Below are positions 47,004 through 55,504 of a stretch of 64,000 nucleotides of DNA, in pieces. Numbering within the stretch: position 1 is the first letter of the stretch; every line of letters begins with the position of its first letter. The notes beneath the pieces were generated by a model. The model was not told where the DNA came from, did not search any database, and saw only the letters and a program-made list of their open reading frames with translations. The position numbers and the translations under genes were made by a program. The stretch is from Sphingomonas sp. TREG-RG-20F-R18-01. Its GTDB lineage: Bacteria; Pseudomonadota; Alphaproteobacteria; Sphingomonadales; Sphingomonadaceae. The stretch is from assembly GCF_022662475.1 (NCBI RefSeq), contig NZ_JAKNQQ010000001.1, positions 930,001 through 994,000 on the forward strand, given 5' to 3'.

Positions 47004-47783
47004 ATGACCATGACCGCACGAGACGGAATCGGCACGCTGACCGAAAAGGAAAAGCAGACCCTTCGGCTGATCGTCCGCGGGCACGATGCGAAGTCCACCG
47101 CGCGCAGCCTCAACCTCTCGGTCCACACGATCAACGAACGCCTGCGCGATGCGCGCCGCAAGATGGCGGTGTCGAGCAGCCGCGAGGCCGCCCGCATCCT
47201 CTTCGAAGCCGAGGGCGAGCGGAGCGCGCCACCCACCCCCGAATTGTCCGGGGACACGGAAATCGGGGAAGACGCGCCATCCTCCGCGCCGGATCAGGAA
47301 GTCGCGCCCGGCAAGGGCGTCGGGCCGGCTGATCGCCGCTCCGCAATGCTCATCGGAGTCCTCGTCATGACGCTTGCCCTCGCGCTTCTTGCACTTCTCA
47401 TCGTGCCGCAAGGCGCGTCTCCCGTACCCTCCCCGGCGGACAGCGCCACCACGGCCAACCCGGCGGTGGTCGAGACGGCGCGCAACTGGCTCGCGCTGCT
47501 CGACCAGTCCCGCTGGGACGAGAGCTATCGCCTGACCGGCAAGGCGTTCCGCAAGGTCAACTCGGTCCAGATGTGGACGGCTGCGTCGAACAAGGCGCGG
47601 GTGCCTTTAGGCGGAATGGTTTCGCGTGTTCTGGAGAGCCAGCAATATTTCCCGGCGCCGCCGGAGGGCTATCAGGTGGTCAAGTTCCGCACGGCCTTCG
47701 CCAACAAGGACAATGCGGTCGAGACGGTCACGCTCGAACAGGAAAGCGGCGCCTGGCGCATCGTCGCGGTGATCGTCGAGTAG
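47004..47783 (+). CDS. LuxR-type HTH protein with membrane helix and DUF4019 domain
   Basis: A 259-residue protein. An N-terminal LuxR/FixJ-type HTH (about 10-65: LTEKEKQTLRLIVRGHDAKS, then LNLSVHTINERL) should bind DNA in the cytoplasm. One membrane helix (about 112-134) follows a charged linker. The remaining 100 residues, outside, match DUF4019 with the WLALLDQSRWDESY start. So it looks like a one-component membrane-bound regulator that might sense an envelope signal; this is inference. Divergent from thiL, with an 86-bp gap. Confidence 0.82.
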   Translation: MTMTARDGIGTLTEKEKQTLRLIVRGHDAKSTARSLNLSVHTINERLRDARRKMAVSSSREAARILFEAEGERSAPPTPELSGDTEIGEDAPSSAPDQEVAPGKGVGPADRRSAMLIGVLVMTLALALLALLIVPQGASPVPSPADSATTANPAVVETARNWLALLDQSRWDESYRLTGKAFRKVNSVQMWTAASNKARVPLGGMVSRVLESQQYFPAPPEGYQVVKFRTAFANKDNAVETVTLEQESGAWRIVAVIVE

Positions 47784-47811
47784 CGATGGCTGGCGGATCG
47801 GGCGCGAGGGC

Positions 47812-47988
47812 TCAATCCTCGCGCTTCGCTCCGTCGAGCAGCCGCGCCTGCCGCTCGGCGTCGGCCGCCGCAGCGTCGCGCTCGGCCTTGCTCCGGCCGA
47901 ACGCCGCGCGATTGACCGTTGCAGCATCCGCCGCGGCATCGCGCGCGCGGGCCTTGCGGGCGCGGCGGAGGTTGATGACCTCCGCCAT
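47812..47988 (-). CDS. DUF4169 family small protein
   Basis: A 58-residue basic peptide starting MAEVINLRRARKARAR, the DUF4169 signature, and ending DGAKRED. The middle is helical and rich in alanine, arginine and glutamate. Function is unknown. Its ATG lies 2 bases past the nusB stop, so it is almost surely co-transcribed with nusB. It was found by reading the minus strand; its length is below common gene-calling cut-offs. Confidence 0.88.
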   Translation of the reverse strand: MAEVINLRRARKARARDAAADAATVNRAAFGRSKAERDAAAADAERQARLLDGAKRED

Positions 47989-47990
47989 GT

Positions 47991-48461
47991 TCAGCCGCGC
48001 ACGTCCTTGGCGATCGCGTCGAGCAGGCCGTTGACGAACCCCGACTCGCGCTTGTCGAAGAAGGCGTGCGCGACGTCGACATATTCGGTGATGACCGCGC
48101 CGGTCGGCACGTCCGCGCGTGCGAGCAGCTCGTAGGTCCCCGCGCGCAGGATCGCGCGCATCGCCTTGTCGAGCCGCGCGAGGTTCCAGCCCTTGGCGAG
48201 CTTGCCCGCGATCGCGGTGTCGATCTCGGACAGTCGCGCGCTGGTGCCCTTCACCACGTCGTCGAAGAAATCGACCTCGGGCTCGGCATATTCGGCATCC
48301 TCGATCGTCGCGCCGAGGCGGTGGTTGTGGAATTCGTGGAGCAGCACCGGGATCGCGGTGGCTTCCATGTCGTGCTGGTACAGCGCCTGGACGGCGGCAA
48401 GACGAGCAGCGGCGCGCGCCTTGGAGCGCGGGGCGGTGCGGGGGGTAAGATGGGAAGACAT
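47991..48461 (-). CDS. nusB: Transcription antitermination factor NusB
   Basis: RNA-binding helical protein that joins S10 at boxA to allow rRNA antitermination; 156 residues. RAAARLAAVQALYQHDME is the NusB N-terminus, and ITEYVDVAHAFFDKRESGFVNGLLD the conserved C-terminus. I start at ATG 48461; the frame continues into the repeat upstream, where it has no homology. It is followed directly by the DUF4169 gene. Confidence 0.95.
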   Translation of the reverse strand: MSSHLTPRTAPRSKARAAARLAAVQALYQHDMEATAIPVLLHEFHNHRLGATIEDAEYAEPEVDFFDDVVKGTSARLSEIDTAIAGKLAKGWNLARLDKAMRAILRAGTYELLARADVPTGAVITEYVDVAHAFFDKRESGFVNGLLDAIAKDVRG

Positions 48462-48515
48462 TGCGCGGGCCTTAGGGGAAAATGCCGCGGACGGGAAGCT
48501 GGGGCGATCCTTCTT

Positions 48516-48655
48516 AACCCCTCCCCCTCGGGGGAGGGGTTGGGGTGGGGAAGTCCAGAAGGGGTGTGCTCTCTGCGAGGCACTGCCCCACCCCAAACCC
48601 CTCCCCTGAAGGGGAGGGGCTTTAGAATAGGACGCCCTCCCCTGAAGGGGAGGCT
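48516..48655. repeat. Family B pair plus an extra half unit
   Basis: A pair at 48516-48624 with the core AGTCCAGAAG...GCTCTCTGCGAGGCAC, shared with the copies at 32.7 and 53.0 kb, followed by one more palindrome (48634-48655). It fills the gap between hisD and nusB, 6 bases from the hisD stop. Confidence 0.88.
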
Positions 48656-48661
48656 AAGAGA

Positions 48662-49945
48662 CTAAAGCCGCAACGCCACCGACCGCGCATGGGCCGGCAA
48701 CCCCTCGGCCTCCGCCAGCGCCACCGCCGCCGGCCCGATCGCCGCCAACCCCTGCGCCCCAAGCTCCAGGAAACTCGTCCGCTTCATGAAATCGAGCACC
48801 GACAACCCGCTGGAGAACCGCGCCCGCCGCCCGGTCGGCAACACATGGTTCGGCCCAGCCACATAATCCCCGATCGCCTCGGGCGTATGCCGCCCCAGGA
48901 ACACCGACCCGGCATGACGCACCCGGTCGAACAACGCCTGCGGATCATCGCACGCCAGCTCGAGATGCTCGGGCGCAAGCCGGTCGACCAGCGGCAATGC
49001 CTCCTCGAGGCTAGCCGTCACGATGATCGCGCCATTCGCATCCCACGCCGCCCGCGCGACCTTGGATGTCACAAGCGTCCCGATCTGCAGATCCACCTCG
49101 TCCGCCACCGCACGCGCGAAAGCGGCATCGTCGGTGAACAGGATCGACTGGCTCGTCGGGTCATGCTCGCTCTGCGACAACAGATCGGCGGCGATCCAGT
49201 CCGCGCGGTTCTTCCCGTCCGCAACGACGACGATCTCGGATGGCCCCGCGACCATGTCGATCCCGACCACGCCGTACAATTGCCGCTTGGCCTCCGCGAC
49301 CCAGGCGTTGCCCGGCCCCGTCACGACATCCACCGCGCCGATCCGCCCGGTCCCATAGGCCAGCGCCGCCACCGCCTGCGCGCCGCCGATCCGCCACATC
49401 TCGTCAACGCCCGCGACATGCGCGGCGGCGAGCACGAGCGGGTTGACCTCGCCCTTGGGGGTCGGCGTGACCATCACCAGCCGGTCGACGCCCGCGACCT
49501 TGGCCGGAATCGCGTTCATCAGCACCGAAGACGGATAGGCCGCACGCCCGCCGGGAACATACAGCCCCGCGGCCGCCACCGCATTCCACCGAGCGCCGAG
49601 CCGCACACCCGCCTCATCGGTGGTGTCGCTGTCGGCGGGCTTCTGCTTCTCGTGATAGGTCCGGATCCGCGCCGCCGCGAGATCGAGCGCATCGCGTAAT
49701 TCGGGGGTCAGCGCCTCATAGGCAGCGAGCCACTCGGCACGTTCGATCCGCCAGCCGGTTTCGTTGAGATCATGCTGGTCGAACTTGCGCGTGAACGCGT
49801 GGAGCGCGGCATCGCCTTCGTCACGGACGCTGGAGATGATCGTACGGACATCGCGCGCGACATCGGCGTCGGCCTCGCGACGGGCGTTGACGAGGGTTTC
49901 GAACGCCCGGTCGAAGCCGGGTTCGGAGGTGGAGAGACGGATCAT
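48662..49945 (-). CDS. hisD: Histidinol dehydrogenase
   Basis: Zn enzyme making histidine from histidinol in two NAD+-linked steps; 427 residues. The nucleotide site is GLYVPGGRAAYPSSVLMNAIPA, and WRIGGAQAVAALAYGT with GPGNAWVAEAKR are signatures; the catalytic histidine pair is in LAPEHLEL. GGGGAG 6 bases before the ATG lies in the neighbouring repeat. hisG is upstream on the same strand, with the repeat between. Confidence 0.96.
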   Translation of the reverse strand: MIRLSTSEPGFDRAFETLVNARREADADVARDVRTIISSVRDEGDAALHAFTRKFDQHDLNETGWRIERAEWLAAYEALTPELRDALDLAAARIRTYHEKQKPADSDTTDEAGVRLGARWNAVAAAGLYVPGGRAAYPSSVLMNAIPAKVAGVDRLVMVTPTPKGEVNPLVLAAAHVAGVDEMWRIGGAQAVAALAYGTGRIGAVDVVTGPGNAWVAEAKRQLYGVVGIDMVAGPSEIVVVADGKNRADWIAADLLSQSEHDPTSQSILFTDDAAFARAVADEVDLQIGTLVTSKVARAAWDANGAIIVTASLEEALPLVDRLAPEHLELACDDPQALFDRVRHAGSVFLGRHTPEAIGDYVAGPNHVLPTGRRARFSSGLSVLDFMKRTSFLELGAQGLAAIGPAAVALAEAEGLPAHARSVALRL

Positions 49946-49951
49946 ATCTCG

Positions 49952-50058
49952 CTCCCCTCCCCTTCAGGGGAGGGGCTGGGGGTGGGGCAGTGCAGAATTC
50001 CGATGCTGTGTTGGCTGGACGGCCCCACCCCAACCCCTCCCCTGAAGGGGAGGGGCTT
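49952..50058. repeat. Family B pair between hisG and hisD
   Basis: Ends as in the other copies, but the core (GCAGAATTCCGATGCTGTGTTGG) is unlike them. It would be transcribed between the two histidine genes, and its left end seems to give hisD its ribosome-binding site. Confidence 0.88.
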
Positions 50059-50075
50059 AAGAAGAGAAATCGTCT

Positions 50076-50738
50076 TCACGCCGCCATCTCCTGCGAAACC
50101 GCCCGCCGAAACGCCTCGACCAGCGGCACGATCTGCGCCCGCGTCTTGAACGCCGCGCGATTGACGATCAGCCGGCTCGTCACCTCGCAGATCACCGCCA
50201 CCTCGACCAACCCGTTCTCTTTGAGCGTCCGCCCCGAAGACACCAGATCGACGATCCGCGGCGCGAGCCCCAGCAAGGGTGCCAGCTCCATCGCCCCGTT
50301 CAACTTGACGCATTCGGCCGACACACCCCGCGCCGCGAAATGCGCCTCGGTGACGTGCGGATATTTGGTCGCGATGCGGACATGGCTCCACCCGCGCGGG
50401 TCGTCGTGCGCCGCCAGATCGGCGGGTTCGGCGACCGACAGACGGCAATGCCCGATCCCCAGATCGACCGGCGCGTACAGTTCGGAATAGTCGAACTCCG
50501 CCAGCACGTCCGACCCCACGATCCCCAATTGCGCCGCGCCATGCGCGACGAAGGTCGCGACGTCGAACGCGCGGACGCGGATCAGGTCGATCCCGGGGTT
50601 GTTGGTGGTGAAGCGCAACGCGCGCGACTCCGGGTCGCTGAACGCGGCTTCGGGAACGATTCCGGCGCGTTCCAGCAACGGAACCGCCTCGGACAGGATC
50701 CGCCCCTTGGGGACGGCGATGATGATCGGATCGGCCAT
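50076..50738 (-). CDS. hisG: ATP phosphoribosyltransferase, short form
   Basis: First enzyme of histidine synthesis, joining ATP and PRPP; 220 residues. [20 protein letters not shown] starts it, [10 protein letters not shown] is typical and [14 protein letters not shown] is the PRPP-binding loop. It lacks the C-terminal regulatory domain, so it is the short form, which in known cases needs HisZ; no hisZ is in the window. I start at ATG 50738; further upstream no family sequence appears. Confidence 0.95.
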   Translation of the reverse strand: MADPIIIAVPKGRILSEAVPLLERAGIVPEAAFSDPESRALRFTTNNPGIDLIRVRAFDVATFVAHGAAQLGIVGSDVLAEFDYSELYAPVDLGIGHCRLSVAEPADLAAHDDPRGWSHVRIATKYPHVTEAHFAARGVSAECVKLNGAMELAPLLGLAPRIVDLVSSGRTLKENGLVEVAVICEVTSRLIVNRAAFKTRAQIVPLVEAFRRAVSQEMAA

Positions 50739-50823
50739 ATGGGTCGGGGCTTTACTTGGGCGGGGGGGTGGGCGCAACAACGCCCGGACGAGCACCAAAC
50801 GCCGCGCAAAAAGGATTGGTTCA

Positions 50824-51924
50824 ATGGCCGACGAACAGACCAATCGCGGTGCCTTCCTGATCCAGCAGCATTATTGCGAGCGCAACGCCGCGCCGATCTA
50901 TGCCCGGATGTGCGCGGCGGTGGCGGCAGGGGTCACGCGGGACAGCGCGATCGGCGCGCGCGTGCTCGACTGGCCGGGCGAGCCGACCCGCGACGCGCTG
51001 CCGCTGCGGCTTTTCGGCGGGCTTCATGCGCTGGTGCTGGCAGGGGCGGATGCAGGGCTCGCGGAGGTGTACGCGGGGCGCGTCACCGATCCGGGCGCGA
51101 TCAGCGCGACCCTTGAGCGCGTGTTCGCCGACCATGCGGCGGCGCTGCTCCCGTGGCTCGATGGGCCGCCCCAGACCAACGATCCGGGGCGCTCGGGCGC
51201 ACTGATGCTCGGGCTCATCGCGCTGGCACAGCGGCATGGGCCGAAGATCGAACTGCTCGAGATCGGGTCGAGCGCGGGGCTCAACCTGTTGATCGACCGC
51301 TATCGTTTCGATCTCGGCGGGACCGTCTATGGCCCGGCGGACTCGCCCGTGACGATCCGCCCCGCTTGGAGCGGTCCCCCCGCCGCGTCGGTCCCGCTCG
51401 ACATCGTGTCGGTTCGCGGCTGCGACATCAACCCGATGGACGCGACAGATCCGGCGGTCGCTGCGCGGCTTGCGGCCTTTGTCTGGCCCGACACGCCCGA
51501 ACGGCTCGCGCGCGTGCGGACCGCGATCGCGATGCTCGGCGAGCGCGGCGTCGATCTGGTCCGCGCGGATGCCGCCGACTGGGTCGAGGCGCAGCTCGCC
51601 GAACCGCAGGCGGCAGGGGTGACGCGGGTGCTGATGCATTCGGTCGTGTGGCAATATCTCCCCGAGCCGGTCGCGCAGCGGATTCGCACGGCGATGGCAG
51701 CGGCAGGCGCCCGCGCGACCGCGGACCGTCCGCTCGGTTGGGTGATGATGGAGCCGGACCGTTCGGTCGGCCACCAGAATATCCGCGCGCGAAGCTGGCC
51801 GGGGGATGGCGCGTGGGAATTGGTGGCCACCGCTCATGCGCATGGCACCTGGGTGGATAGCGGCGGGGGGATTGGGGATGCGCCGCTGGTGGCGTTGCCG
51901 GAGGGTGCCAGGGTCGCGGTGTAA
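50824..51924 (+). CDS. DUF2332 family protein
   Basis: A 366-residue cytoplasmic protein. [20 protein letters not shown] at the start, [19 protein letters not shown] in the centre, [11 protein letters not shown], and [11 protein letters not shown] in the second half all fit DUF2332. The GSSAGLNLL region resembles a nucleotide-type loop of a methyltransferase fold, but no activity is known. It stands alone, divergent from hisG. Confidence 0.85.
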   Translation: MADEQTNRGAFLIQQHYCERNAAPIYARMCAAVAAGVTRDSAIGARVLDWPGEPTRDALPLRLFGGLHALVLAGADAGLAEVYAGRVTDPGAISATLERVFADHAAALLPWLDGPPQTNDPGRSGALMLGLIALAQRHGPKIELLEIGSSAGLNLLIDRYRFDLGGTVYGPADSPVTIRPAWSGPPAASVPLDIVSVRGCDINPMDATDPAVAARLAAFVWPDTPERLARVRTAIAMLGERGVDLVRADAADWVEAQLAEPQAAGVTRVLMHSVVWQYLPEPVAQRIRTAMAAAGARATADRPLGWVMMEPDRSVGHQNIRARSWPGDGAWELVATAHAHGTWVDSGGGIGDAPLVALPEGARVAV

Positions 51925-51942
51925 ATTTCCCTCCCTACTCTG

Positions 51943-52047
51943 CTTCCCCGGCGAAGGCCGGGGCCCAGTCGTGGAACAGATGTAAGAGAGCTCTGCGCGC
52001 GGTAACAAAAACCTTCGCTACTGGGCCCCGGCCTTCGCCGGGGAAGC
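51943..52047. repeat. Family A palindrome pair
   Basis: The same outward CTTCCCCGGCGAAGGCCGGG units around a unique 50-bp core, between the convergent DUF2332 and alpha/beta hydrolase genes. Confidence 0.85.
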
Positions 52048-52077
52048 GTGTTATTGGGGAAGCACGCGCCGCCGAAT

Positions 52078-52965
52078 TCAGCTATCCCCCAACCACCCCC
52101 GGATCGCCGCGAACACCGCAGGCGCATTCTCCCACGGCACGAAATGCCCCGCATCGACGTGCCGCACCGTCAGATCCGGCACCAGCGCATCCAGCCCCTC
52201 GAGCTGGCTCGGCAACAACGCGGCGTCCTTCATCCCCCAGATCACCAGCGTCGGCTGCCGCACCGGCGGGAACGGCGCATCGAGGAACGCCGGGCGTTCG
52301 GGCGTCTCGTCCATCGCGGGGACGATGATCGCGCTCGCGCGATACCAGTTGAGCATCGCGGTCAGCGCGCCGGGCTGGCTCCACTGGTCGAGATAGACCG
52401 GCTTCTCGTCCGCAATCTTGTCGAAATCGGTGTGCTTCAGGAAGCTGCCGTCGAAGAACGCCGACAGGCCGATGCTGTCGATATGCTGTTCGAGATCGGG
52501 ATTGCGGAAGGCGCGGATATACTGGCTCGCCTCGCGCTGCGCCATGTCGTCGAAAAGCGTCTTCTGGAAGACGAAGGGGTGCGGTGCGTTGATGATGACG
52601 AGGCGCGTGATCCGGCCGGGGTTCTGCAACGCCGCCATCCACGCGATCGCGCCGCCCCAGTCGTGCCCGACGAGCGTGAACTGGGCGATCCCGAAATGGT
52701 CGGCGAGCGCGAGCAGGTCGGCGACGATCTTGTCGGGGGTATAGTCGCTGACCGCCGTCGGCTTGGACGACCGCGCGAACCCGCGCTGGTCGGGCGCGAT
52801 CACGAAATGGTCGCGGGCCAAGTCGGGCATCACCGCGCGCCAGGTGCGATGCGATTCGGGGAAGCCGTGGAGCAGGATGACCGGCGGGTTGGCTGGGTCG
52901 CCCGCGGTGGCGACGTCGAGCGTCACGCCGGTGGGCAGGTCGATCCGGTGCAGGTCATCAGCCAT
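52078..52965 (-). CDS. Alpha/beta hydrolase (epoxide hydrolase/haloacetate dehalogenase-like)
   Basis: A 295-residue hydrolase. The oxyanion HGFPES, PDQRGFARSS, the nucleophile aspartate in GHDWGGAIAW and a late histidine in DAGHFVPWE form a complete Asp-type catalytic set, which suggests an epoxide hydrolase or dehalogenase rather than an esterase. Cap-domain residues lie between about 130 and 215. No neighbour indicates the substrate. A purine-rich GGGAGAGAGA precedes the ATG. Confidence 0.87.
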   Translation of the reverse strand: MADDLHRIDLPTGVTLDVATAGDPANPPVILLHGFPESHRTWRAVMPDLARDHFVIAPDQRGFARSSKPTAVSDYTPDKIVADLLALADHFGIAQFTLVGHDWGGAIAWMAALQNPGRITRLVIINAPHPFVFQKTLFDDMAQREASQYIRAFRNPDLEQHIDSIGLSAFFDGSFLKHTDFDKIADEKPVYLDQWSQPGALTAMLNWYRASAIIVPAMDETPERPAFLDAPFPPVRQPTLVIWGMKDAALLPSQLEGLDALVPDLTVRHVDAGHFVPWENAPAVFAAIRGWLGDS

Positions 52966-52991
52966 TGTCTCTCTCCCTTTTATTTTTTTCT

Positions 52992-53100
52992 AAGCCCCTC
53001 CCCTTCAGGGGAGGGGTTGGGGGTGGGGAAGTCCAGCAGAACTTAGCTCTCTGCGAGGCACTTCCCCACCCCAACCCCTCCCCTGAAGGAGAGGGGCTTT
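52992..53100. repeat. Family B palindrome pair
   Basis: The ends and the GTCCAGCAG...GCTCTCTGCGAGGCAC core match the copy at 48.5 kb closely. It lies between the pirin stop and the hydrolase start. Confidence 0.88.
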
Positions 53101-53108
53101 ATATTGCA

Positions 53109-54011
53109 TCACGGATAACTCACCGTCTTCGGCACCGCCGGGATCGGGATCCACTCCTTCTCGTCCCCGGGCACCCGCGCGAATTCGCCCGCGGTCCACG
53201 CCCGCTTGGCCTCGTCGATCCGGTCGCGGCGCGACGAGACGAAATTCCACCACACATGCCGCGGCGTCGTGAACGCCTCGCCGCCGCACAGCGTGACGCG
53301 CCCGCCATCTGCCGAACGAAGCGTCGCCGCGATGCCGGGGCGCAGCACATAGAGCATCATCGGCTCGAGCCGCATCCCATCGAGGCTCGCCTCCCCCATC
53401 GCGACGTAGAGCGCGCGTTCGTCGGCGGCCGCGTCGATCGGGACCGACCCGCCCGGCTCGAGCAGGATATCGGCATAGATCGTGCTGGCATAGGTCGTGG
53501 TCGGTGCGGTCACGCCCCACAGGCTCCCCATCACCACCCGCGCCTGTGCCCCCGGCGTCTCCACGGTCGGCAAACGATCGCGCGCGACATGCTCGAACGC
53601 CGGGTCCATCTCCTCGTCCTTTTCGGGAAGCGCGATCCATGTCTGGATCCCGGAAAGCTCCGGCCCATGCGCGCGCTCGGCCGAGGGCGAACGCTCGCTG
53701 TGGACGATCCCGTGCCCGGCCGTCATCAGATTGACCGCGCCGGGCTCGATCGTCGCGAGGCTCCCGATCGAATCGCGATGGTCGATCGCGCCCGCGAACA
53801 GATAGGTGACGGTCGCGAGGTTGATGTGCGGATGCGGGCGGACGTCGATCCCCTCGCCCACGCTCAGCACCGCCGGGCCCATCTGGTCGAAGAAGATGAA
53901 CGGCCCGACCATCGTGCGCGGCCGCGACGGCAGCGTACGATGCACCTTGAATCCCCCGAGGTCGTGCGTCACCGGGGTGATCGTCTGGAGGATCAGATCG
54001 TCATTGGTCAC
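53109..54011 (-). CDS. Pirin family protein
   Basis: Bicupin protein, 300 residues. RTMVGPFIFFDQMGP with RPHPHINLATVTYLFAG supplies the metal-binding histidines of the N-terminal cupin, and MTAGHGIVHSERSP follows. Bacterial pirins act as quercetinases or as metabolic modulators; which applies here is unknown. It starts with GTG 54011, overlapping the stop of the NUDIX gene (GTGA), because the nearby ATG is in another frame. It ends the operon bolA-GST-NUDIX-pirin. Confidence 0.9.
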   Translation of the reverse strand: MTNDDLILQTITPVTHDLGGFKVHRTLPSRPRTMVGPFIFFDQMGPAVLSVGEGIDVRPHPHINLATVTYLFAGAIDHRDSIGSLATIEPGAVNLMTAGHGIVHSERSPSAERAHGPELSGIQTWIALPEKDEEMDPAFEHVARDRLPTVETPGAQARVVMGSLWGVTAPTTTYASTIYADILLEPGGSVPIDAAADERALYVAMGEASLDGMRLEPMMLYVLRPGIAATLRSADGGRVTLCGGEAFTTPRHVWWNFVSSRRDRIDEAKRAWTAGEFARVPGDEKEWIPIPAVPKTVSYP

Positions 54012-54454
54012 AGGTCAGGCTCCAGAGCCGCAAGGATCTCGCCGAGATCGCCAGGAAAATAGGGTTCATCGAGCGCCGAGAGCTCGGCGGGCGTGAACCA
54101 GCGCCAGCGCGTCATCACGCGTTGTTCGAGCGCGGTATGCCCGCTCGTGTCGATCGCGTCCGCATCGGTCCGCACATGGAAATAGCGTTCGTCCGCGCTG
54201 ACCGGCACGCCTTCGATCGTGATGAATTCGACGTCGCGTTGCAGCACTTCGGGACCGGGGTCGGCAGGGAGTCCCGTCTCTTCAAGGAGCTCGCGCCGCG
54301 CCGCGGTCGCATAATCCTCACCCGGGTCGAGCGCGCCGCCGGGGGTGCACCAGAAGGGCGGGCGGTCGTCGGGGTCGAAGCGGAACAGCAGCACGCGGTC
54401 GGCCGCATCGCGCAACAGGATTCGCGCCGCCGGGCGCAAGGCGCGCCCGCTCAT
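54008..54454 (-). CDS. NUDIX hydrolase
   Basis: A 148-residue pyrophosphohydrolase of nucleoside-diphosphate-linked compounds. The Nudix box is GGALDPGEDYATAARRELLE then ETGL (about 40-62), complete with the REL and E residues needed for Mg2+. The substrate is unknown; housekeeping cleaning of nucleotides is the common role. It overlaps GST at its start (ATGA) and pirin at its end. Confidence 0.9.
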   Translation of the reverse strand: MSGRALRPAARILLRDAADRVLLFRFDPDDRPPFWCTPGGALDPGEDYATAARRELLEETGLPADPGPEVLQRDVEFITIEGVPVSADERYFHVRTDADAIDTSGHTALEQRVMTRWRWFTPAELSALDEPYFPGDLGEILAALEPDL

Positions 54455-55167
54455 TCGCCGTCCAGCTCGGGATAGTGGCGGAAGATGCCTTCGGTCGAGA
54501 ACGGCAAGCGCCGCTCGCTCTTGAGATAGGCACGGATCCCCGGCAATTCGGCGACCTGGTCGCGGATCGCGATGACACGCGGATAGTCCGCTTCGATCGA
54601 CGCCATCCGCTTCGGGAACATGTAGCGCAGCCCCTCGACCAGCTGGAACAGCGACGTGTCGGCATAGGTCCAGCGATGGTCGACCAGCCAGTCGCCGTTG
54701 TGCGACGCCGCTGCCTGTTCGAAATGTTGGAAGAATTTCGGCATCCGCTCGTCGCGAAACGCATCGGCCGCGCCCAGGGCGGCGGTCTTCTGGTCTTCGT
54801 AATAGGCCATCATGTCGACCGGATGGTGGACGTCGTGGACCTCGGCGATCATGTCGGACATCGTCAGCTGCAGCTGGTTGAGCCACAACCGGTCCGCCAT
54901 GTTCGACGGCGCAATCTGATGCCGCTCGCCGAGATACAGCAGGATGTTGGCGACCTGCCCGATCACCATCCCGTCGAGCTCGAGATAGGGCGGCGCGAAC
55001 GACCCGCGCTTCGCGGCGTGCTTTTCGAGATTGGCCACCAGCGCCTCGACCCCCTGGTCTCGCGCGCAATCGACATAGTCGATCCCGGCGGCTTCCATCG
55101 GCAACCGGATGAATTCACCGCGTCCCTGGATACTCGGCCAATACCACAGCCCGTAGCGCAACGTCAT
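54451..55167 (-). CDS. Glutathione S-transferase family protein
   Basis: A 238-residue GST. The N-terminal thioredoxin-like domain has LWYWPSIQGRGEFIRLPMEA, in which tyrosine or serine could activate glutathione, and AILLYLGERHQI-like VANILLYLGERH ends it. The C-terminal helical domain has the N-cap WTYADTSLFQLVEGL. Some features recall sigma or Mu-type GSTs. It overlaps bolA upstream (ATGA) and the NUDIX gene downstream. Confidence 0.85.
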   Translation of the reverse strand: MTLRYGLWYWPSIQGRGEFIRLPMEAAGIDYVDCARDQGVEALVANLEKHAAKRGSFAPPYLELDGMVIGQVANILLYLGERHQIAPSNMADRLWLNQLQLTMSDMIAEVHDVHHPVDMMAYYEDQKTAALGAADAFRDERMPKFFQHFEQAAASHNGDWLVDHRWTYADTSLFQLVEGLRYMFPKRMASIEADYPRVIAIRDQVAELPGIRAYLKSERRLPFSTEGIFRHYPELDGE

Positions 55168-55463
55168 TCTCCCGGCGCCGTTGCGCGGATCGCAAGGGCG
55201 TGGATGCGATCCCGCAGCAGATCCGCCAGCGCCTGGTTGACCAGCCGCTGCCGCTGCACCCGGGAGACGCCAGTGAAAGCGGGCGCCTCGATCGTCACCG
55301 AGAAGTGCGATTCGCCCGTACCGTCGTCCCCCATGTGTCCGGCATGCTGCGCGCTGTCGTTGCTGACGTCGAGACGCGTCGGGGAAAGCGCTGAATTCAG
55401 GCGGTTCTCGATCTCGACGACGAGCGGAATGGCGGGGGCGGCTGTGCTGGAAGGTTCAATCAT
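55164..55463 (-). CDS. BolA family protein
   Basis: A 99-residue BolA/IbaG-type protein that probably works with a monothiol glutaredoxin in Fe-S or iron handling. IENRLNSALSPTRLDV, a central SHFSVTIEAPAFTGVSRVQR with the conserved FxG-V-RQ pattern, and a C-terminal IHALAIRA support it. The ATG at 55463 is chosen by homology. It heads a four-gene overlapping set; the J-protein gene diverges 41 bp away. Confidence 0.92.
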   Translation of the reverse strand: MIEPSSTAAPAIPLVVEIENRLNSALSPTRLDVSNDSAQHAGHMGDDGTGESHFSVTIEAPAFTGVSRVQRQRLVNQALADLLRDRIHALAIRATAPGE

Positions 55464-55504
55464 CGCGCCTATATAGGGCGCTTTTGCATCCTCAGGGAGC
55501 CTGC

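Noticed and set aside
32600..53100. Repeats as a possible CRISPR array
   Set aside because: The repeats are dispersed inward-facing palindrome pairs over kilobases, not direct repeats with regular spacers, and no cas genes are present.
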